Origin: Piper betle
Lineage: Eukaryota > Streptophyta > Magnoliopsida > Piperales > Piperaceae
Direction: 5' to 3'
Assembly (NCBI GenBank): GCA_033002965.1
Contig: JAURVB010012336.1
Location: 1-64,000 of the forward strand
DNA length: 64,000 nt
The notes under the pieces are model-generated. The model was not told the origin of the DNA, made no database searches, and saw only the letters and a program-made list of their open reading frames with translations. Shown here one piece after another: positions 21,450 through 33,825 of the stretch (positions are counted from its first letter, which is position 1; every line of letters starts with the position of its first letter). A program made the position numbers and the translations under genes.

Positions 21450-22700
21450 GCCCAGACACTTTGAGTGTGGTGAGAGCTAAGGATGCCCTGAGCACATCTC
21501 CCATCCTGCACCAAAATGGGACGTGGATTCCTTTCTCAAAAATTGAGGCAGTGTCTTCACAGGAGACACATATCCAGAGCCTGCACTTGTGTGGTTTGAT
21601 GATACTGAGGTGGTGCTTGAGCACATGGGCTGCACTCCAGAGTTGTGGGTCTGAGTTGCAAGTGGAGTGATGAGAGGATAGGAATGAATCTAGTGGAGGC
21701 ATGTTCTCGCTTCCTCTTTGGGGAGCCGAAGTGATGAGGAGGTAGCTTGAGAGGAATTGTATGACGTTTTCTATGACTAGTACTTCTTTACGATTGTGAT
21801 TGAAGAAAAGAAGATAAAGAGTTTTTGGATCTGGAGCAGAGGGACATGACAGTGGTCGAGTATCATGCTAAATTCAAGGTCCTAGAGACAGTCGCTCTAA
21901 GCACTTTCCAGAACAGAGAGAGGGTAGCAAAGATCGTCAGACAAGAGATAGAAGGCAGGGAGTTCATGAGAGGACTCCGCTTGAGCTTGCAGTCTATCAT
22001 GTCTATGTTCCATTGTACAACACTATAGGATGCAGTAGTGAGAGCCGAGGAGGGTGTGGCCGCTCCCCATATTCATCATAAGAGGAGATCTCAGGGGTAG
22101 TATACTCAGCCACAGTCTAGGCAGAGGCTACGATCAGTTGGGAGCATCATCGAGGTGTCAGACTGATGGCGTCATGACCGTTCAGGGGTGCAGGCTCAGC
22201 CAGCGTAGTAGGCATCCAGACAGTAGTAGACTGAGCAGTAGCAGAGTCATCAACAGCAGGGTGGCCTACACCATCCAGTATGCCCCGCCTGTCAGAGGAG
22301 ACACCTGAGCGAGTGCATGAGAGGCATCAGTGCATGCTTTGTTTGTAGTGATCTGGGACACCCGGTAGCTAAGAGTCCCTGCCGTGCTCCTCAGCAGCAG
22401 CCATATCAACAACAGCCATACCAGGAGCACCCGTATCAAGCTAGACACTAACAGTAATATCAGCAGAGGCCTCGACAAAGCAATAGTATATTAGTCGACG
22501 CAGCAATAGCAATTTCAGCAGTATCCACCACAGCAGACTGAGGGGATACTGTCAGCACCAACGCAATGCACATTCTACCCCCTGCCCCTACCTCAGCAAT
22601 AAGCTAGCGACAGTAGCGCCGGGGATGGTCAGCAGCATCGTGACCAGCAAGGCCAAAAGAGACAGGAGGTGTTGTTGCAGCAGTCGGTCAAATGGCGAAT
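21450..22700 (+). pseudogene. Gypsy gag remnant
   Basis: Gag forms the particle of the retrotransposon. Pieces in several frames show MGCTPELWV (near 21625), then LDLEQRDMTVVEYHAKFKV (21825-21885), the common gypsy capsid core, followed by a RGLRLSL stretch. A glutamine-rich region (22150-22640) follows. At about 22335-22385 there is CFVCSDLGH, then PVAKSPC, a zinc-knuckle-like motif with widened spacing. Stops and frameshifts throughout show it is dead. The large minus-strand open frame over this region is an antisense shadow. Confidence 0.75.
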
Positions 22701-22879
22701 GCAGCTTCAGCAGCACAGGTTCAGGGTGATAGAGCTAAGCAACGAGGCAGAGTGTATGCCACAAATGTTGATGAGGCTGTTCAAGATGGCAGTGATCATA
22801 AATACACTACTTCTGGACTCAGTTCCTGTTGTTGTTTTATTTGAATCAATTTCCAAAGCACCTTATCACATGGCCACGT

Positions 22880-23405
22880 TTGAGGTCAGGGAGCTCAAGG
22901 AGCAGCTGCAGGATTTGTTGGATTAGGTTAACAGGCCAAGTATCTCAACCTGCGGTGTTCTCATCCTCTTTGTCAGGAAGGACAGCAATTTACGATTGTG
23001 CATTGACTATAGAATGCTCAACTAGGTGACTATGAAGAACATATACTCCTTGCCCAGGATTGATGATTGGTTTGACCATCTAGATGAAGCATTCATGTTT
23101 TTGAAGATTGATCTTTGATCAGGTTACCATCAGCGCAACATCAAAGAGGAGGATGTGCTAATGATAGCCTTTAGGACAGGATATGGTCATTATGAGCTCC
23201 TTGTCATGACCTTCGGCATGACGAACACTCCCACAACGTTCATGAATCTCATGAACAGAGTGCTTAGGCCATATCTGGATCAATTTGTCATTGTTTTCAT
23301 TGACGACATTCTGATCTAAGTTTAGACCATTAGCACGAGATGCACTTGTGGATAGCCATGCGGACTCTTTGAGAGCACCAGCAGTACACCAAGCTATCCA
23401 AGTGT
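22880..23405 (+). pseudogene. Gypsy reverse-transcriptase remnant
   Basis: The frame reads LRLCIDYRMLN, IYSLPRIDDWFDHLDEA, FLKIDL-stop-[18 protein letters not shown] and IVFIDDILI, the order of the gypsy RT fingers and palm. The catalytic FIDD box is at about 23300-23312. Two in-frame stops (KIDL-stop, DDILI-stop) are shared with the remnant at 51995-52321. The sequence breaks off at 23405 into unrelated AT-rich DNA, so RNase H and integrase are missing. Confidence 0.85.
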
Positions 23406-24284
23406 TACTATCATATATACTATGGCGAATCTATATTTGAGCTCTTAGTTGCTTTTGCTTTGTGTTCATTTTTACGATCTTATAAAGGTTTAAATTTGTC
23501 AAAATCTAATAATTTAATTTATAATCTTAATTAGCTAGATCTCATCAACATAGCCCCTTCAAAACCATATCATGTCGACGAATTTCAGCCTTGTCAATAA
23601 CAAAGTCTTTTATACAACATATAATGTGTTGTGAACATTTTGACCACAATTATGCAAAGTAGGTAGGACAACATTATTTAATAAATCTACAACAAAGTGC
23701 ATTTGCACTTATAGGCAAAGGAATTGAAAGTCACTCTTGGAACAATTCTATGATGATAAGATCATTTTAGATTGCAAATAGAAGATTATAATTACTATCA
23801 GCAAATTACTGGCCTTGATAACTTTATCAATTTTAAGAGTTAAGATGAATTAATTTTCAACTAATTGAGAGCGATCAAATCATTCATGGATTTACTCATT
23901 GATAGGTTAATAAATTGCTCAATGATTTTTTCATTTATAAATTTATTTTAAAATATTTATTATGTATGTATTGGCCATGTTTTGAGATGGAGAGATGACA
24001 ATTATGATAGATTTGATAATTTGTGATAATGTAATTGAGGTATTTGATAATTTTAAAAATATACAGGGATGATTTTTATAATGATTATTATAAATTTGGT
24101 ATACGTAATGAATTTTATGGAAAGGTGAATGATTTTAGTTTATTTGAAATCATATTTTATTGAAATTCTTAATGCAAAAATAATTATTATTATATGACAG
24201 GTGTAAAGAATTAATAATAACCAAGAGATTATTACTCTCTTTGATTGATGTTGAGATCTTCATAAAAAATTTTAAAATACCTTG
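23406..24284. other. AT-rich intergenic DNA, no gene
   Basis: I see no coding frame, terminal repeat or RNA gene here. Confidence 0.55.
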
Positions 24285-26472
24285 TGTTGGTTTTACCCCC
24301 ATCGGTTGAAGATGCTATTAGTGACTTGTATATAAGCTAATGAGAAAGCCTAAATCCTTTAGCTAGTTTTTAAATTAAGAGAGACTTGTGACACTTATTG
24401 AAAGTTTCCTTTGGTTATTACAAGTCTTTTTGGAGGCCAAAAGGGCCCAACCGTAGTATCAAAACTTGGTTTGTAGAGCAGTGGTTCATGGGTTGGTTCA
24501 TTGAGCAGTTCGCTGAGCTGTGGTTTGTGCGTTTGAAGCCTGCTTGGGTTGTTGAGCTGTAGTTCGTGGGTTGGTTCATTGATTTGTGTTTCGTGGGTTC
24601 ATAGCCTATGGAAGTTCATCAAACATATCATGAAAGAGCTTGGTTAGTTCAAGATTGTTGTTATTTTTTCAAGATGACTATTAGAAAGTGCTAGCAAAAG
24701 GTGTTCCATCTATGCGAGTACGAGAGATTACTAAAAGTTCCACTCAGGGAGATAGAGAGCATTCCACATGAGTTGGGAGAGGAGATGTGTTGAGATAATT
24801 CCCTCCTCATGTGATGGTGGTCAGCACATGTTCAATAATGGTGCATCAGGGTCGATAGGCGTTCGACAACGGTGCAAAGTGGAAGAATTTTCAAAGAGTT
24901 TCCACATGGGTCGAGAATGGGAGATTGTAAATATATTTCCTTTCCATGTGATAGATGACTAAAACCAACCCTAGTGTGTTCTGTATGATTCAGGAGAGGA
25001 GAATTGTTGGAGTCCCTTATCATACGATAAATATGACAAAACGTACAGTTACATAGGATGTTGTAAAGACATGGAGTCACTCCAACATATACGTGGAATT
25101 CGAGAAGAATTATGAAAGAAAAAGAGAGATTATTAGTAAGTAGGTTGACCGTATCTTGTTTATAATGTTTTGTATCCATTATTTATAAATAAGTAGTTGT
25201 TTATGCGTGTTGTATAGAGTACAACTAGCGAAGTATGATGTTCAGTTTCACTGTGAGGTTTTACGGTTAGGTTTTCCAGCTCTTTCTTAGAAGAGGGAGA
25301 GTCTCTCCTCACTAGTCATGGATCTTTCTAATTAGAGTGTCTTCTCTAGTTAGAGATTGAGAGTTTCTTCTCACAACTTAGGGGCTTTCCTAATTAGGGT
25401 GTTTCTATACTTAAATGAAAGAGTATTCCTAATTGGGGTGAGTTCCAATTAGAAGAAAGAGTCTTTTTAATTGGATGTGTATCCCTATTGGAGATTGTTG
25501 ATTCTATCTGATGAAGAATATTGTCAGGTGATGACATGTGATTTTCTTCCAATGAAGAGAAGATTGTTAGGCAATGATGGTTTCGAGGTCGCCTGATGTG
25601 TAAAGAGAGATTATTGGGTTTGTCCCACATTGGTCAAGGATGTTGTTGGTGACTTGTATATATACTAACGAGAATGACTTGAGCACCTTTTGGATTAAGA
25701 GGGATCCGTGACACCTGCAGTAAGTCTCCTTTGGCTACAAGTTTTTATTGTTAGAGTTCATCATATGATGAATGTGACATATTGTACACTTACATAGGAA
25801 GCTGTAAAGACATGGAATCCTTCCAAGAGGTATGAGAAATTTGAGGAGAATTATAAAAGAAAAAGAAGAGATTCATTAGTGAGTATTTGGTGCTACCTCT
25901 TCATATCCAAGAGGTTGGTTGTATCTCATGTATAATATTTTGTGTTTATTATATATAAATATGTAGTTCTATATATGTATTATATTGAGTACAAAAGGAA
26001 GTATGATATTGAGTTTCACTATGAGGTTATGCGTCTTATTAATTAGAGTGTCTCTTTAGTTTGAGATTCATAGTTTCTCCTCACAAGTTATGGATTTTCC
26101 TAATTAGGGTGTTTTTCTATAGGTAGAGATAGTGTATTCCTAATTGAACGAGTTCTAATTGGAGGAAAGAGCATTCTCAATTAGATGTACATCCCATTTG
26201 GAGATTGTTGATTTTATCTGATAAAGAATATTATTAGGTGATGATGTGTGAGCTTCGTCTAACGAAGAGGAGATTGATAGTCAATGATTGTTTCGGGCTC
26301 GCCCGATGTGTGAATAAGAGATTGTTGGGTTTATCCCACATTTGTGAGAATGGTGTTGGTAAATTGTATATAAGCTAATGTGAAAGTTTTATTCTTTAAG
26401 CTAGTTTTGGGATTAAGAAAGAACCATTACACCTGCTGCAAGTCTCTTTTGGTTGTTACAAGTCCCTTTTAA
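24285..26472 (+). mobile_element. Composite TRIM/LARD-like array with a dimeric unit
   Basis: A family-1 TRIM LTR is at 24285-24451, followed by a decayed primer site (TAGTATCAAAAC). The interior 24468-25004 has words in common with the LARD-like element and ends in a purine tract CAGGAGAGGAGAAT. Two similar units follow: 25005-25748 and 25749-26472. Each begins TGTT(G/A)GAGT and holds 'gacatggaatcc'-like, 'gagattgttgattctatctg'-like and 'cccgatgtgtg' blocks. Each ends in a family-1 TRIM LTR (25612-25748 and 26323-26472). No protein is encoded. Confidence 0.65.
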
Positions 26473-26479
26473 TTTCAGT

Positions 26480-27130
26480 GCTACTTAAGTGGGCGGAATC
26501 GCTCGAGGCATTACGTTTGTACCAACTCACGTAGTCCGGGTGGCAAAAAGAAACCCATGAGAAATACATCGAGTCCTTGCATAAACAGCCGCATGCTGAG
26601 CAGCTAGTTACCATACTGCTAGAGACCCAAAGATGAAGTATTTGTCATAAACTTTTACAAATAAAAGAACGGACTTTAAGGTCAAAGAGAACAGCCAACG
26701 GCCTGTATATATAGACCAGAATGAAAGAAGATACCATAGACTGCAGCGCTTGTATATAATATATAGACGGACAGCTCAGTTACTACACTTACAACTAAGA
26801 AAATTGTCAGCATTGTCTAAATCATTGTCGAGTTCTATAAGCAGAGCAGGATGGATAAAAAGAATACACTATCCAAACAGAAGATAACCAACGCATCCCA
26901 ATACGATTAATCCTTCTAGCTCGTCGTGGAACGAATCATGTCATGGGTCTCTAACTGCATCAACCACAAATTAAATCAGCACAATTATATGCAATATACA
27001 AGTGTTGAGAAGGGATCCCACAATGCGAACAGAAATTTTAAGTGAAAGAAGTGGAAAATAGCATACAAGAAGATTGGATGGAGCAGCATACAAGCTAACA
27101 ACATTACATTACCGTACTGAAATGGTCATC
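26480..27130 (-). other. Low-repeat stretch, possible terminal exon of a host gene
   Basis: This part is unlike the elements around it. On the minus strand, 'tttgtggttgatgcag' looks like a 3' splice site at about 26961-26976. It is followed by an open stretch reading about 12 residues (ending HDMIRSTTS) to a stop near 26926. A 3' UTR-like tract would follow down to 26480. I do not recognise a family and there is no upstream exon nearby. This could equally be chance. Confidence 0.25.
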
Positions 27131-27572
27131 TGTCACATAGTGACAGTTAAAGCAGTTACAAGGGCAAAGGAAACTTTGTAATGTTATAAATATCAGTAGA
27201 TTTTTCAGGAAATTAGAGTACTTAGATCAAAAGAAAATGAAAAATGTGTGGAAAGGAATTTGAATTTGAATAACGCAATAGATATTAGTGTAGCAGAAAA
27301 AATACAAAAGGGAGGAAGAGGGAATGTATGGGACTTTTATGAGTTGAATGGCAAACTTCTATTTTCTTCCAATTCTCTACTCATCTCTATTCTTCTTTAT
27401 TCTTCTCTACTCTATTCTCAATTCTTCACTACTTCCTACATATCTGTTCTTCAAACAGTAGATCAAGCTGGCTAAGATAGGAAAGCTCAGGTGCCCATGG
27501 CCACCTAGCTGCCAATGGAGGTAGCTTCGTCAGACAGATCATAAGTTTGGACAGATCAAGGCTACACTGGCA

Positions 27573-27691
27573 ATGAAGATCATAGCGGATGAAGAGCGAT
27601 TTGCGAGACTGGAGTCTATGTTTGAGCTAATTTACTCTCAGCTCACACATTTAGATTTTAATGGAGAATCAACTGTTAACCATGTGGATCA
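27573..27691 (+). pseudogene. Chromovirus gag N-terminus
   Basis: An ATG at 27573 opens a frame with EERFARLESMFELIYSQLTH, the weak coiled-coil start common in gypsy gag. The copia LTR cuts it at 27692. Its continuation lies beyond 32888. Confidence 0.6.
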
Positions 27692-28222
27692 TGCTGCGAT
27701 TAACCAAACAAACCAAAACGAAATCCCCTATTTCAACACATAAGGATGAGAAGTACCAAACAAATGGAGAGATTAGACAAGATAATTTTACGTGGAAAAC
27801 CCCAAATTTGGAAAAAATCATGGGGCGAACGGCCAAATTAAATTCGCTATATCACAAGTTTTATACAGGATAGGTCCACAGAATAATAAACTGCCCAATA
27901 ACAATTTACTTTATTTTCTACAATATTGGTATTGGCCAAGAAAGAAAATAAAGAATTATGGATTACATACAAGAACTTGGCGAAATTATCATTTACGATC
28001 GGAAGCCAATCTCACTAAAGCATTCACCTTTTTTCAATCCATACAATTTTCTTTCTCCCTTTGCAGCAGCAGTTTTTTCCCAAACCCCAAAACCAAAAAC
28101 CAAAGAAGAAAAGTGTGTACACTGCTTTTATTCTTTTCAACTAACCAAATCTGGAAAATCTTGGTTTTCACCCAAAATAGGGTTATTATTTCATGTATTT
28201 ACAAAGGAGGGACAACCCAACA
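27692..28222 (-). mobile_element. Copia 2, 3' LTR
   Basis: This 531-base LTR matches 32359-32887 (529 bases). Both contain 'gattaaccaaacaaacc' and end GGACAACCCAACA on the plus strand. The minus-strand tract AAGAAGGGGAGGTT (28223-28236) is the polypurine tract beside it. The outer flanks share only three of five bases (GATCA and GATTG), so the target duplication is imperfect or lost. Confidence 0.85.
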
Positions 28223-28406
28223 AACCTCCCCTTCTTGACTACATGAAATACCTCTAGCTAGCATGGAAAGCTCCATCTATGCTTGCTCTATTCCGGCAGT
28301 AAATATATTTATCCTTTGACACAACTTTAGTCATCATGTTTGAAACATTCCTTTCAGTATGAATTTTTATTAGCTCGAGAGATTTACTTTCCAAGACATC
28401 AATTAT

Positions 28407-28946
28407 CTACTGATATCTCACATTAATGTGCTTGCTCCATGATTGAAAACTTGAATTCTTACTGAAGTGAATTGCACTCTGGCTATCACAGTGTACAATG
28501 TATCTCTCTTGTTTAATGCCAATTTCATTCAAAAATCTCTTCATCCATAACATCTCCTTGCAAGCTTTGTTAGTAGCAATAAATTCTACTTCAGTTGTGG
28601 ATAATGTAACACACTTTTGCAACCTAGATTGCCATGACACATCCCTATTAGAAAAATTAATAACAAACCTAGATGTTGACCTTCTTGTCTCCAAGTCACC
28701 TACCATGTATGCATCGGTGTAGCCAACCAACAAAGGTTTATCACTTCCAAAACACAAACACATTTTGGACGTACCTTTCAAATACCCCATTATCCATTCA
28801 ACTGCTTGCCAATGTTCTTTGCTCGGATTTGCTAAATGTCTACTAACCATTCTAACTGCATATGCTATATCTGGCCCTGTACAAACCATAGCATACCTCA
28901 AAATACCAACCGCAGAAGCATAAAGAACCTTTATCATTTCCTTCAT
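28407..28946 (-). pseudogene. Copia 2 RNase H region
   Basis: The frame has VGILRYAMVCTGPDIAYAV, a typical start of the copia RNase H linker. LVGYTDAYMVGD follows, where the usual D-x-D region reads TDAY, then STTEVEFIATNKACKEMLW and HCDSQSAIHFSKN with the catalytic D. It follows the RT directly on the minus strand. The short frame offset between RT (ending 28958) and this piece (starting 28946) shows a small frameshift or stop. Confidence 0.85.
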
Positions 28947-28957
28947 CTTTATTTCAC

Positions 28958-29575
28958 TTAAGTCACTTTTTTCAACTTGAAGTGACCCCCAAGTGGAACT
29001 CCAACCGGCTTTGTATCTTTCATGTTGAATTTTTCAAGTACCTTTTCTATGTACATTTCTTGTGACACCCAAAGCTTTCTAGCTCCCCTGTCACGCTGAA
29101 TGGACATTCCCAAGATTTGCTTTGCTGGTCCCAAATCCTTCATTTCAAAGGATTTGTTCAAGTTCTTCTTTAAACTTGAAATCTTGGCTCCATCATGTCT
29201 TACAATCAACATGTCATCCACATAAAGCAACAGAATAACAAAGTCACCATCATCAAACCTCTTGATGAACACACAGTGATCAGATACAGATTTCTTGTAC
29301 CCATTCTTTTCCATAAAAGAATCAAACATTTTGTACCACTGTCTAAGAGCTTGCTTCAAACTATACAAACTCTTTTTCAGTCTACATACCATCTGTTCCT
29401 TTCCTCGAACTTCAAAACCCTCTGGTTGCTCCATGTATATGGTCTCCTCAAGATCACTATGAAGAAAGGACGTCTTCACATCTAATTGTCCAACTTCCAA
29501 ATCCAAACTTGTAGCTAAAGCCAGAACAATTCTAGTAGAAGACATTTTAACAAGAGAAAAATTCATCAAAATCAA
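28958..29575 (-). pseudogene. Copia 2 reverse transcriptase
   Basis: The frame reads LDVKTSFLHSDLEETIYMEQ (motif A), LKKSLYSLKQALRQWYKMF and LLYVDDMLIVRHD (catalytic box). It ends with GMSIQRDRGARKLWVSQ, all in copia order. The N-terminal part of RT (29576-29940) has stops. The polymerase would act in the element's own particle. This copy cannot be made as one polyprotein. Confidence 0.9.
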
Positions 29576-29945
29576 TACATTTCTTCTGTTCTAATCCCTT
29601 CACCACCAACCTTGCCTTTACCTTGGTTGTGTGTTGTTTTCTTCATATTTGATCTTGTAGACCTATTTGTTCCTCAATACTCTCTTCCCCTTAGGAAGAC
29701 CCAACTCGTAGGTGTGATTATCATGCAAAGATTTCATCTCATCTTGCATTGCCTACAACCACCTCTCCTTTTCTACATGAGCTTTGACCTCACTAATAAT
29801 TTCTAGTTCTCCACATTCAGTAATTGTCACACATTCTGATGATGGATATCTTGTTGATGGAACTGGTTTACAAGCTGATCTCCTCACATTAATTGTTTGC
29901 CGTTGATCAGAATCTCCATGTTCCTGCCTAACATCATTAACAAAC

Positions 29946-30706
29946 TCATTTAAATATCATCGACACCACATCATCACCCTCATCATCACTCGGTGGGGAA
30001 ATAATTGTGTCATCCTGAGCTGCCTCTTCACCTCTAGCTGAGGTTGAAGGATCTTTTATTTTCTCCAAGCTTTCCTGAGATTTAGCTTGAAGAACTTCTT
30101 CCTCGCCAAAGTCCTCAACTGTTTGTTCCTTCCTGAAAACTACATCTCTGCTTCGAATCAGTTTTCTATTCTCAGGATCCCAAAGTTTGTATCCAAACTT
30201 ATCATCACCATATCCCAGAAAAATACATTCTACGGCTCTAGAGTCATGCTTAGCCCTTTGCTCATTGGGCACATGCGCAAAGGCTTTACAACCAAAGACT
30301 CTCAAATGAGAATAACTAACCTTTTTGTCACTCCAAACCCTTTATGGTATGTCACTGTCCAGGGCATGTGTGGGAGATATGTTGATCAAATAACAAGCTA
30401 TACTCATAGCCTCCCCCAGAAGCTTTTACGAAACTTAGCTGAAGACAACATACTTCTCATCCTCTCAGAGATGGTCCTGTACATCCTTTTAGCCATTTCA
30501 TGATGTTGAAGAGTATAAGGAGCCGTCTTCTCATGCCTAATCCCATGCTTGCTACAATATTTATCAAACTCAACAAAACAATATTCACCACCATTATCAC
30601 TTCTAAAACATTTCAAAGGCTTACCTGTTTCTCTTTCAACCAATGCATGAAAATTCTTAAAGATGTCAAAGACAACACTTTTATTTTTCATGCCATAAGC
30701 CAACAC
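29946..30706 (-). pseudogene. Copia 2 integrase
   Basis: Two minus-strand frames (30706-30404 and 30305-29946) cover the integrase core and C-terminal part. The second catalytic aspartate is kept (CFRSDNGGEY). The third catalytic residue appears changed, as the usual A-E-R reads AKRMYRT. The C-terminal part has VFGCKAFAHVP and FLGYGDDKFGYKLWDPE. With the change in the first aspartate (see the neighbouring frame), the enzyme cannot be active. Confidence 0.85.
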
Positions 30707-30760
30707 CTTCCTAGAAGTATCATCAATAAAAGTGACAAAATAAATAGAACTACCAACAGA

Positions 30761-31483
30761 TTATACCTCAATTAGCCCACACACATTAGTGTGTACCAAC
30801 TCAAGAACTTTTGACTTCCTTGTACTTGTGCTTGCAAAGGATGTCCTACGTTGTTTCCCAATCAAACAATGGTCACAAGGACTAATTTTGATGTCCTTAA
30901 CCTTGGGAAGGAGATTTTGCTTCTTCAATGTTTGTAGTTCCTTATCACTCATGTGTCCCAATTGATGGTGCCACAAATCAATAGTGGAATCAAATGAGGA
31001 GATATTAATTTCCCTTTGAACTAAACTTGTCTCAGTCTTGTGCAAACTACAACACTTCTTCTCTTTAGCAACAACAAGAGAACCTTTCACAAGTTTCCAC
31101 ACACCTTGTGCAAATTGTAAACCAAATCCTTCATCATCAAGCACTCTGGTTGACAACAAACTCATCCTCAAATCTGGAATATGTCTGACATTTTTAAGCA
31201 CCAATCTGTAACCTGTGTTTGTTACTATATGCTCATCTCCAAGTCCCAAAATTTTGAAAATATCACTATTTCCCATCTTCACTATACCCAAATCTGAAAA
31301 TTCATAGGTAGTAAAGAAATTTCTACTTGGAGTTGCATAAAATGATGCTCCCGAGTCAACTACCCAACTAGCATCACAACTAGTCGTCAAACAATCATTC
31401 CCACAATCAGAAAGAAGCACCATGTCATCATCCACAACATTAGTGTTTGTTTCTCCTTGATCCTTGTTGTCCATATTTTTCAA
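30761..31483 (-). pseudogene. Copia 2 protease and start of integrase
   Basis: The protease active site is SWVVDSGASFYATPS (aspartic protease D-S-G). The GAG-pre-integrase block follows (LWHHQLGHMSDKELQTLKK), with the C-x2-C part of the zinc motif in CDHCLIGK. At the end, LVHTNVCG stands where the first catalytic D is usual (HTDVCG), so D has become N. Confidence 0.85.
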
Positions 31484-31544
31484 GTCTTTCTTGAGTTTTC
31501 AGCAATCCTTCTTGATATGACCTGTCTTGTCACAATAATAACAC

Positions 31545-32225
31545 TTCAAGTGCTTCTTAGATTTGGACCTTCCTCGACTCTTGTCCCTTCTGTCTATGTC
31601 TCTATTTCTTGATCTACCTCTTGCCTCTTCGACAGTAATGCATGAGACCATAAAGTTGGTAGAGATTTTCTTCTCACCTCCTCATTCAGTAAACTGCTTG
31701 TTACTGTGTCCTTTGTGAGTTTTCCATTTGGAGCAACATTGCTCAAAGAGATCACCTATATTTCCCAACTCTCTAGCAAAGTGTTGAGCAGGATTGCTTG
31801 TCATTCCTCATCTAGAGTCATCTTCATCTTGCCAAGTTGAGTAATAATACTCTTTATCTCATTGAGATGCTCACTTATGTCAGTTCCATCCTTATACCTC
31901 AAATTCACCAATTTCCTTATCAAAAGGGTTTTGTTGCCAGCAGTATTCCTCTCATAAACTTCTTGGAGTTTATCCATATTGCTTTTGAGGATGTTAATTC
32001 AGAAACATGATGCTATACAACTTCATCTAGCCATTGTCTCAAACATGCCATAGCCTTCCTATCCAACTTATTCCAGTCATTTTCAATTACTTCTGCCGGT
32101 TTCTGACCAGTGATAGGTTCATACAAATCTTTGGAATATAGATGATCAATCATCTTTCCTTTCCAATAGTGCCAGTTACTCGGCCCCTTAAGAGATAATA
32201 TCTTAACATACTTCCCATCAGCCAT
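31545..32225 (-). pseudogene. Copia 2 gag
   Basis: The start at 32225 gives MADGKYVKILSLKGPSNWHY, typical of copia gag, then LDRKAMACLRQWLDEVV to a stop at 32013. Broken frames continue to the zinc knuckle CYYCDKTGHIKKDC (about 31545-31510), of C-x2-C-x4-H-x4-C form. A stop follows directly after the knuckle. Gag would form the particle and bind element RNA. Confidence 0.8.
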
Positions 32226-32358
32226 CTTGTTGAAATATAAATCATAGACACACCAACTAGGCTCTTTGTAATTTTGTCAAACACCAAGTGGGAAGAAAAT
32301 ATCAACAACCAAAACTTGTAAACATCCAAACCAAACAACCTATTTCTAATATACCACT

Positions 32359-32887
32359 TGTTGGGATTAACCAAACAAACCAAATACAAATCCTTTATTT
32401 TAATACATAAGTAAGAGGTACCAATTAAATAGAGAGATCATATAAGATAATTTTACGTGGAAAACCCCAAATTTGGGGAAAAAACCACAGGGTAAACGAC
32501 TAAATTAAATTCATTATATCACAAGTTTGATACAGAATAGATCTACAGGAGAACAAACTCCCAAATACCAATTTAGTGTACTTTCTACAATATTGGTATT
32601 GGCCAAGAAAGAAAATAAAGAACTATGGATTACAAAGAACTTGACGAAGTTACTATTGACAATTGCAAGGCAATTTCAATAAAGCATTCACCTTTCTTCA
32701 ATCTACACAATTTACTTTCTCCCTTTAAAACAACAAATTTTCTCCAAAACCTAAAAACCTAAAACTAAAGAAGAAAAGCGTCGTACATTGCTTTTATTCC
32801 TTTCAATGAACCAAATCTAGAAAATCTTGATCTTTGCCCAAAATAGGGTTATAATTTCATGTATTTATAGAGAGGGACAACCCAACA
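32359..32887 (-). mobile_element. Copia 2, 5' LTR
   Basis: This is 529 bases, and on the minus strand it begins TGTTGGGTTGTCC and ends TTAATCCCAACA. The following minus-strand bases TGGTATATTAGA match the initiator-Met primer site TGGTATCAGAGC at nine of twelve positions. The 531- and 529-base LTRs have many differences, so the insertion is not recent. Confidence 0.85.
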
Positions 32888-33790
32888 GATTGTAAACCTT
32901 GCCTGAGTTATATTGGAACTGTTCACCTCCTGTTCTAGAATTTTCCCCAATTCAAGTGTGAAAATTGAAACGTTCATTTGTGAATTGAGGCTAGTCATTC
33001 TAAGTTCATGAAACCTGCTAAATTGGATTTTCGTAAGTACTCAAGGGTGGGGCTTCTGATCCTGCTTATTGGATCAGGCAAGCATGGCAGTGTTTTCATT
33101 ATCATGCAATAGATGATGAGGATCAAGTCACAATGGCTACTTTTCATTTCAATGGACACGCTCAATTATGGTATAAATTTTGTTTGATGATGAGGGAGAG
33201 TAAGATTAGTCAGAGTTATGTGATTGATTACATGTCATATTTTGTCCTTCGGAGTTGGAAAACTTCACTGGAGATTTAGTTAAACTGGGTGCAGTCTGGA
33301 TTTGTTAAGGATTACCAAATCTAGCTTGAAGTGTTACTAAGTAAAACTAGGGGAATCTTTAAGAAGCAGAGGATCACCTTTTTGTTTAATAGTCTGAGGG
33401 GAGCATTGAATCCAGTGTTCAGGTTTGTCAACCACAAACATTCCATCATGCTGTAATTCTCGCTAAGAAGTATGAGAAAGAGGAAGAGGCTCAAAGGTAT
33501 TTGAGGTTACAGTTTCTGGACTGAAGAAGGTATGGATACTATTCAAATACCAATGAAATCAGAACTACATCGGAGGTGGCAAGCACTAGAGCTTCTGTGC
33601 CTGAAAAAGAAGGGGTGAGTAAGAATGGTGCAAGTAGTAACAGAGTTCCTGCCATCAAGAAGTTATCCACTGTCGAGCTTCAAGAGCGGAGGGACAAAGG
33701 AATTTTTTCAATTGTGATGAGAAATTTGAACTGGGACATCGATGTAAGAGGCTTTCCCTAATTGACTGTTGTGAAGAAGAAGAAGAAATA
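32888..33790 (+). pseudogene. Chromovirus gag, main part
   Basis: After the nested copia the gag resumes in broken frames. DPAYWIRQAWQCFHYH and VTMATFHFNGHAQLWYKF (33060-33180) are the gypsy capsid core. The C-terminal part (33576-33761) reads PAIKKLSTVELQERRDKGIF, which in this family comes just before the zinc knuckle. Here the knuckle has decayed, because its cysteines are lost or out of frame. Confidence 0.75.
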
Positions 33791-33825
33791 ACAAGGAAAA
33801 CATATTAGAAGCTGCGTTGTCGAGT

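Noticed and set aside
21130..21702. 190-codon minus-strand open frame
   Set aside because: It lies antisense over decayed gypsy gag on the plus strand and has no family signature, so it is a shadow frame.
24285..26472. Protein-coding genes in the dimeric array
   Set aside because: Frames such as 25179-24832 are short, differ between the two units and match no family.
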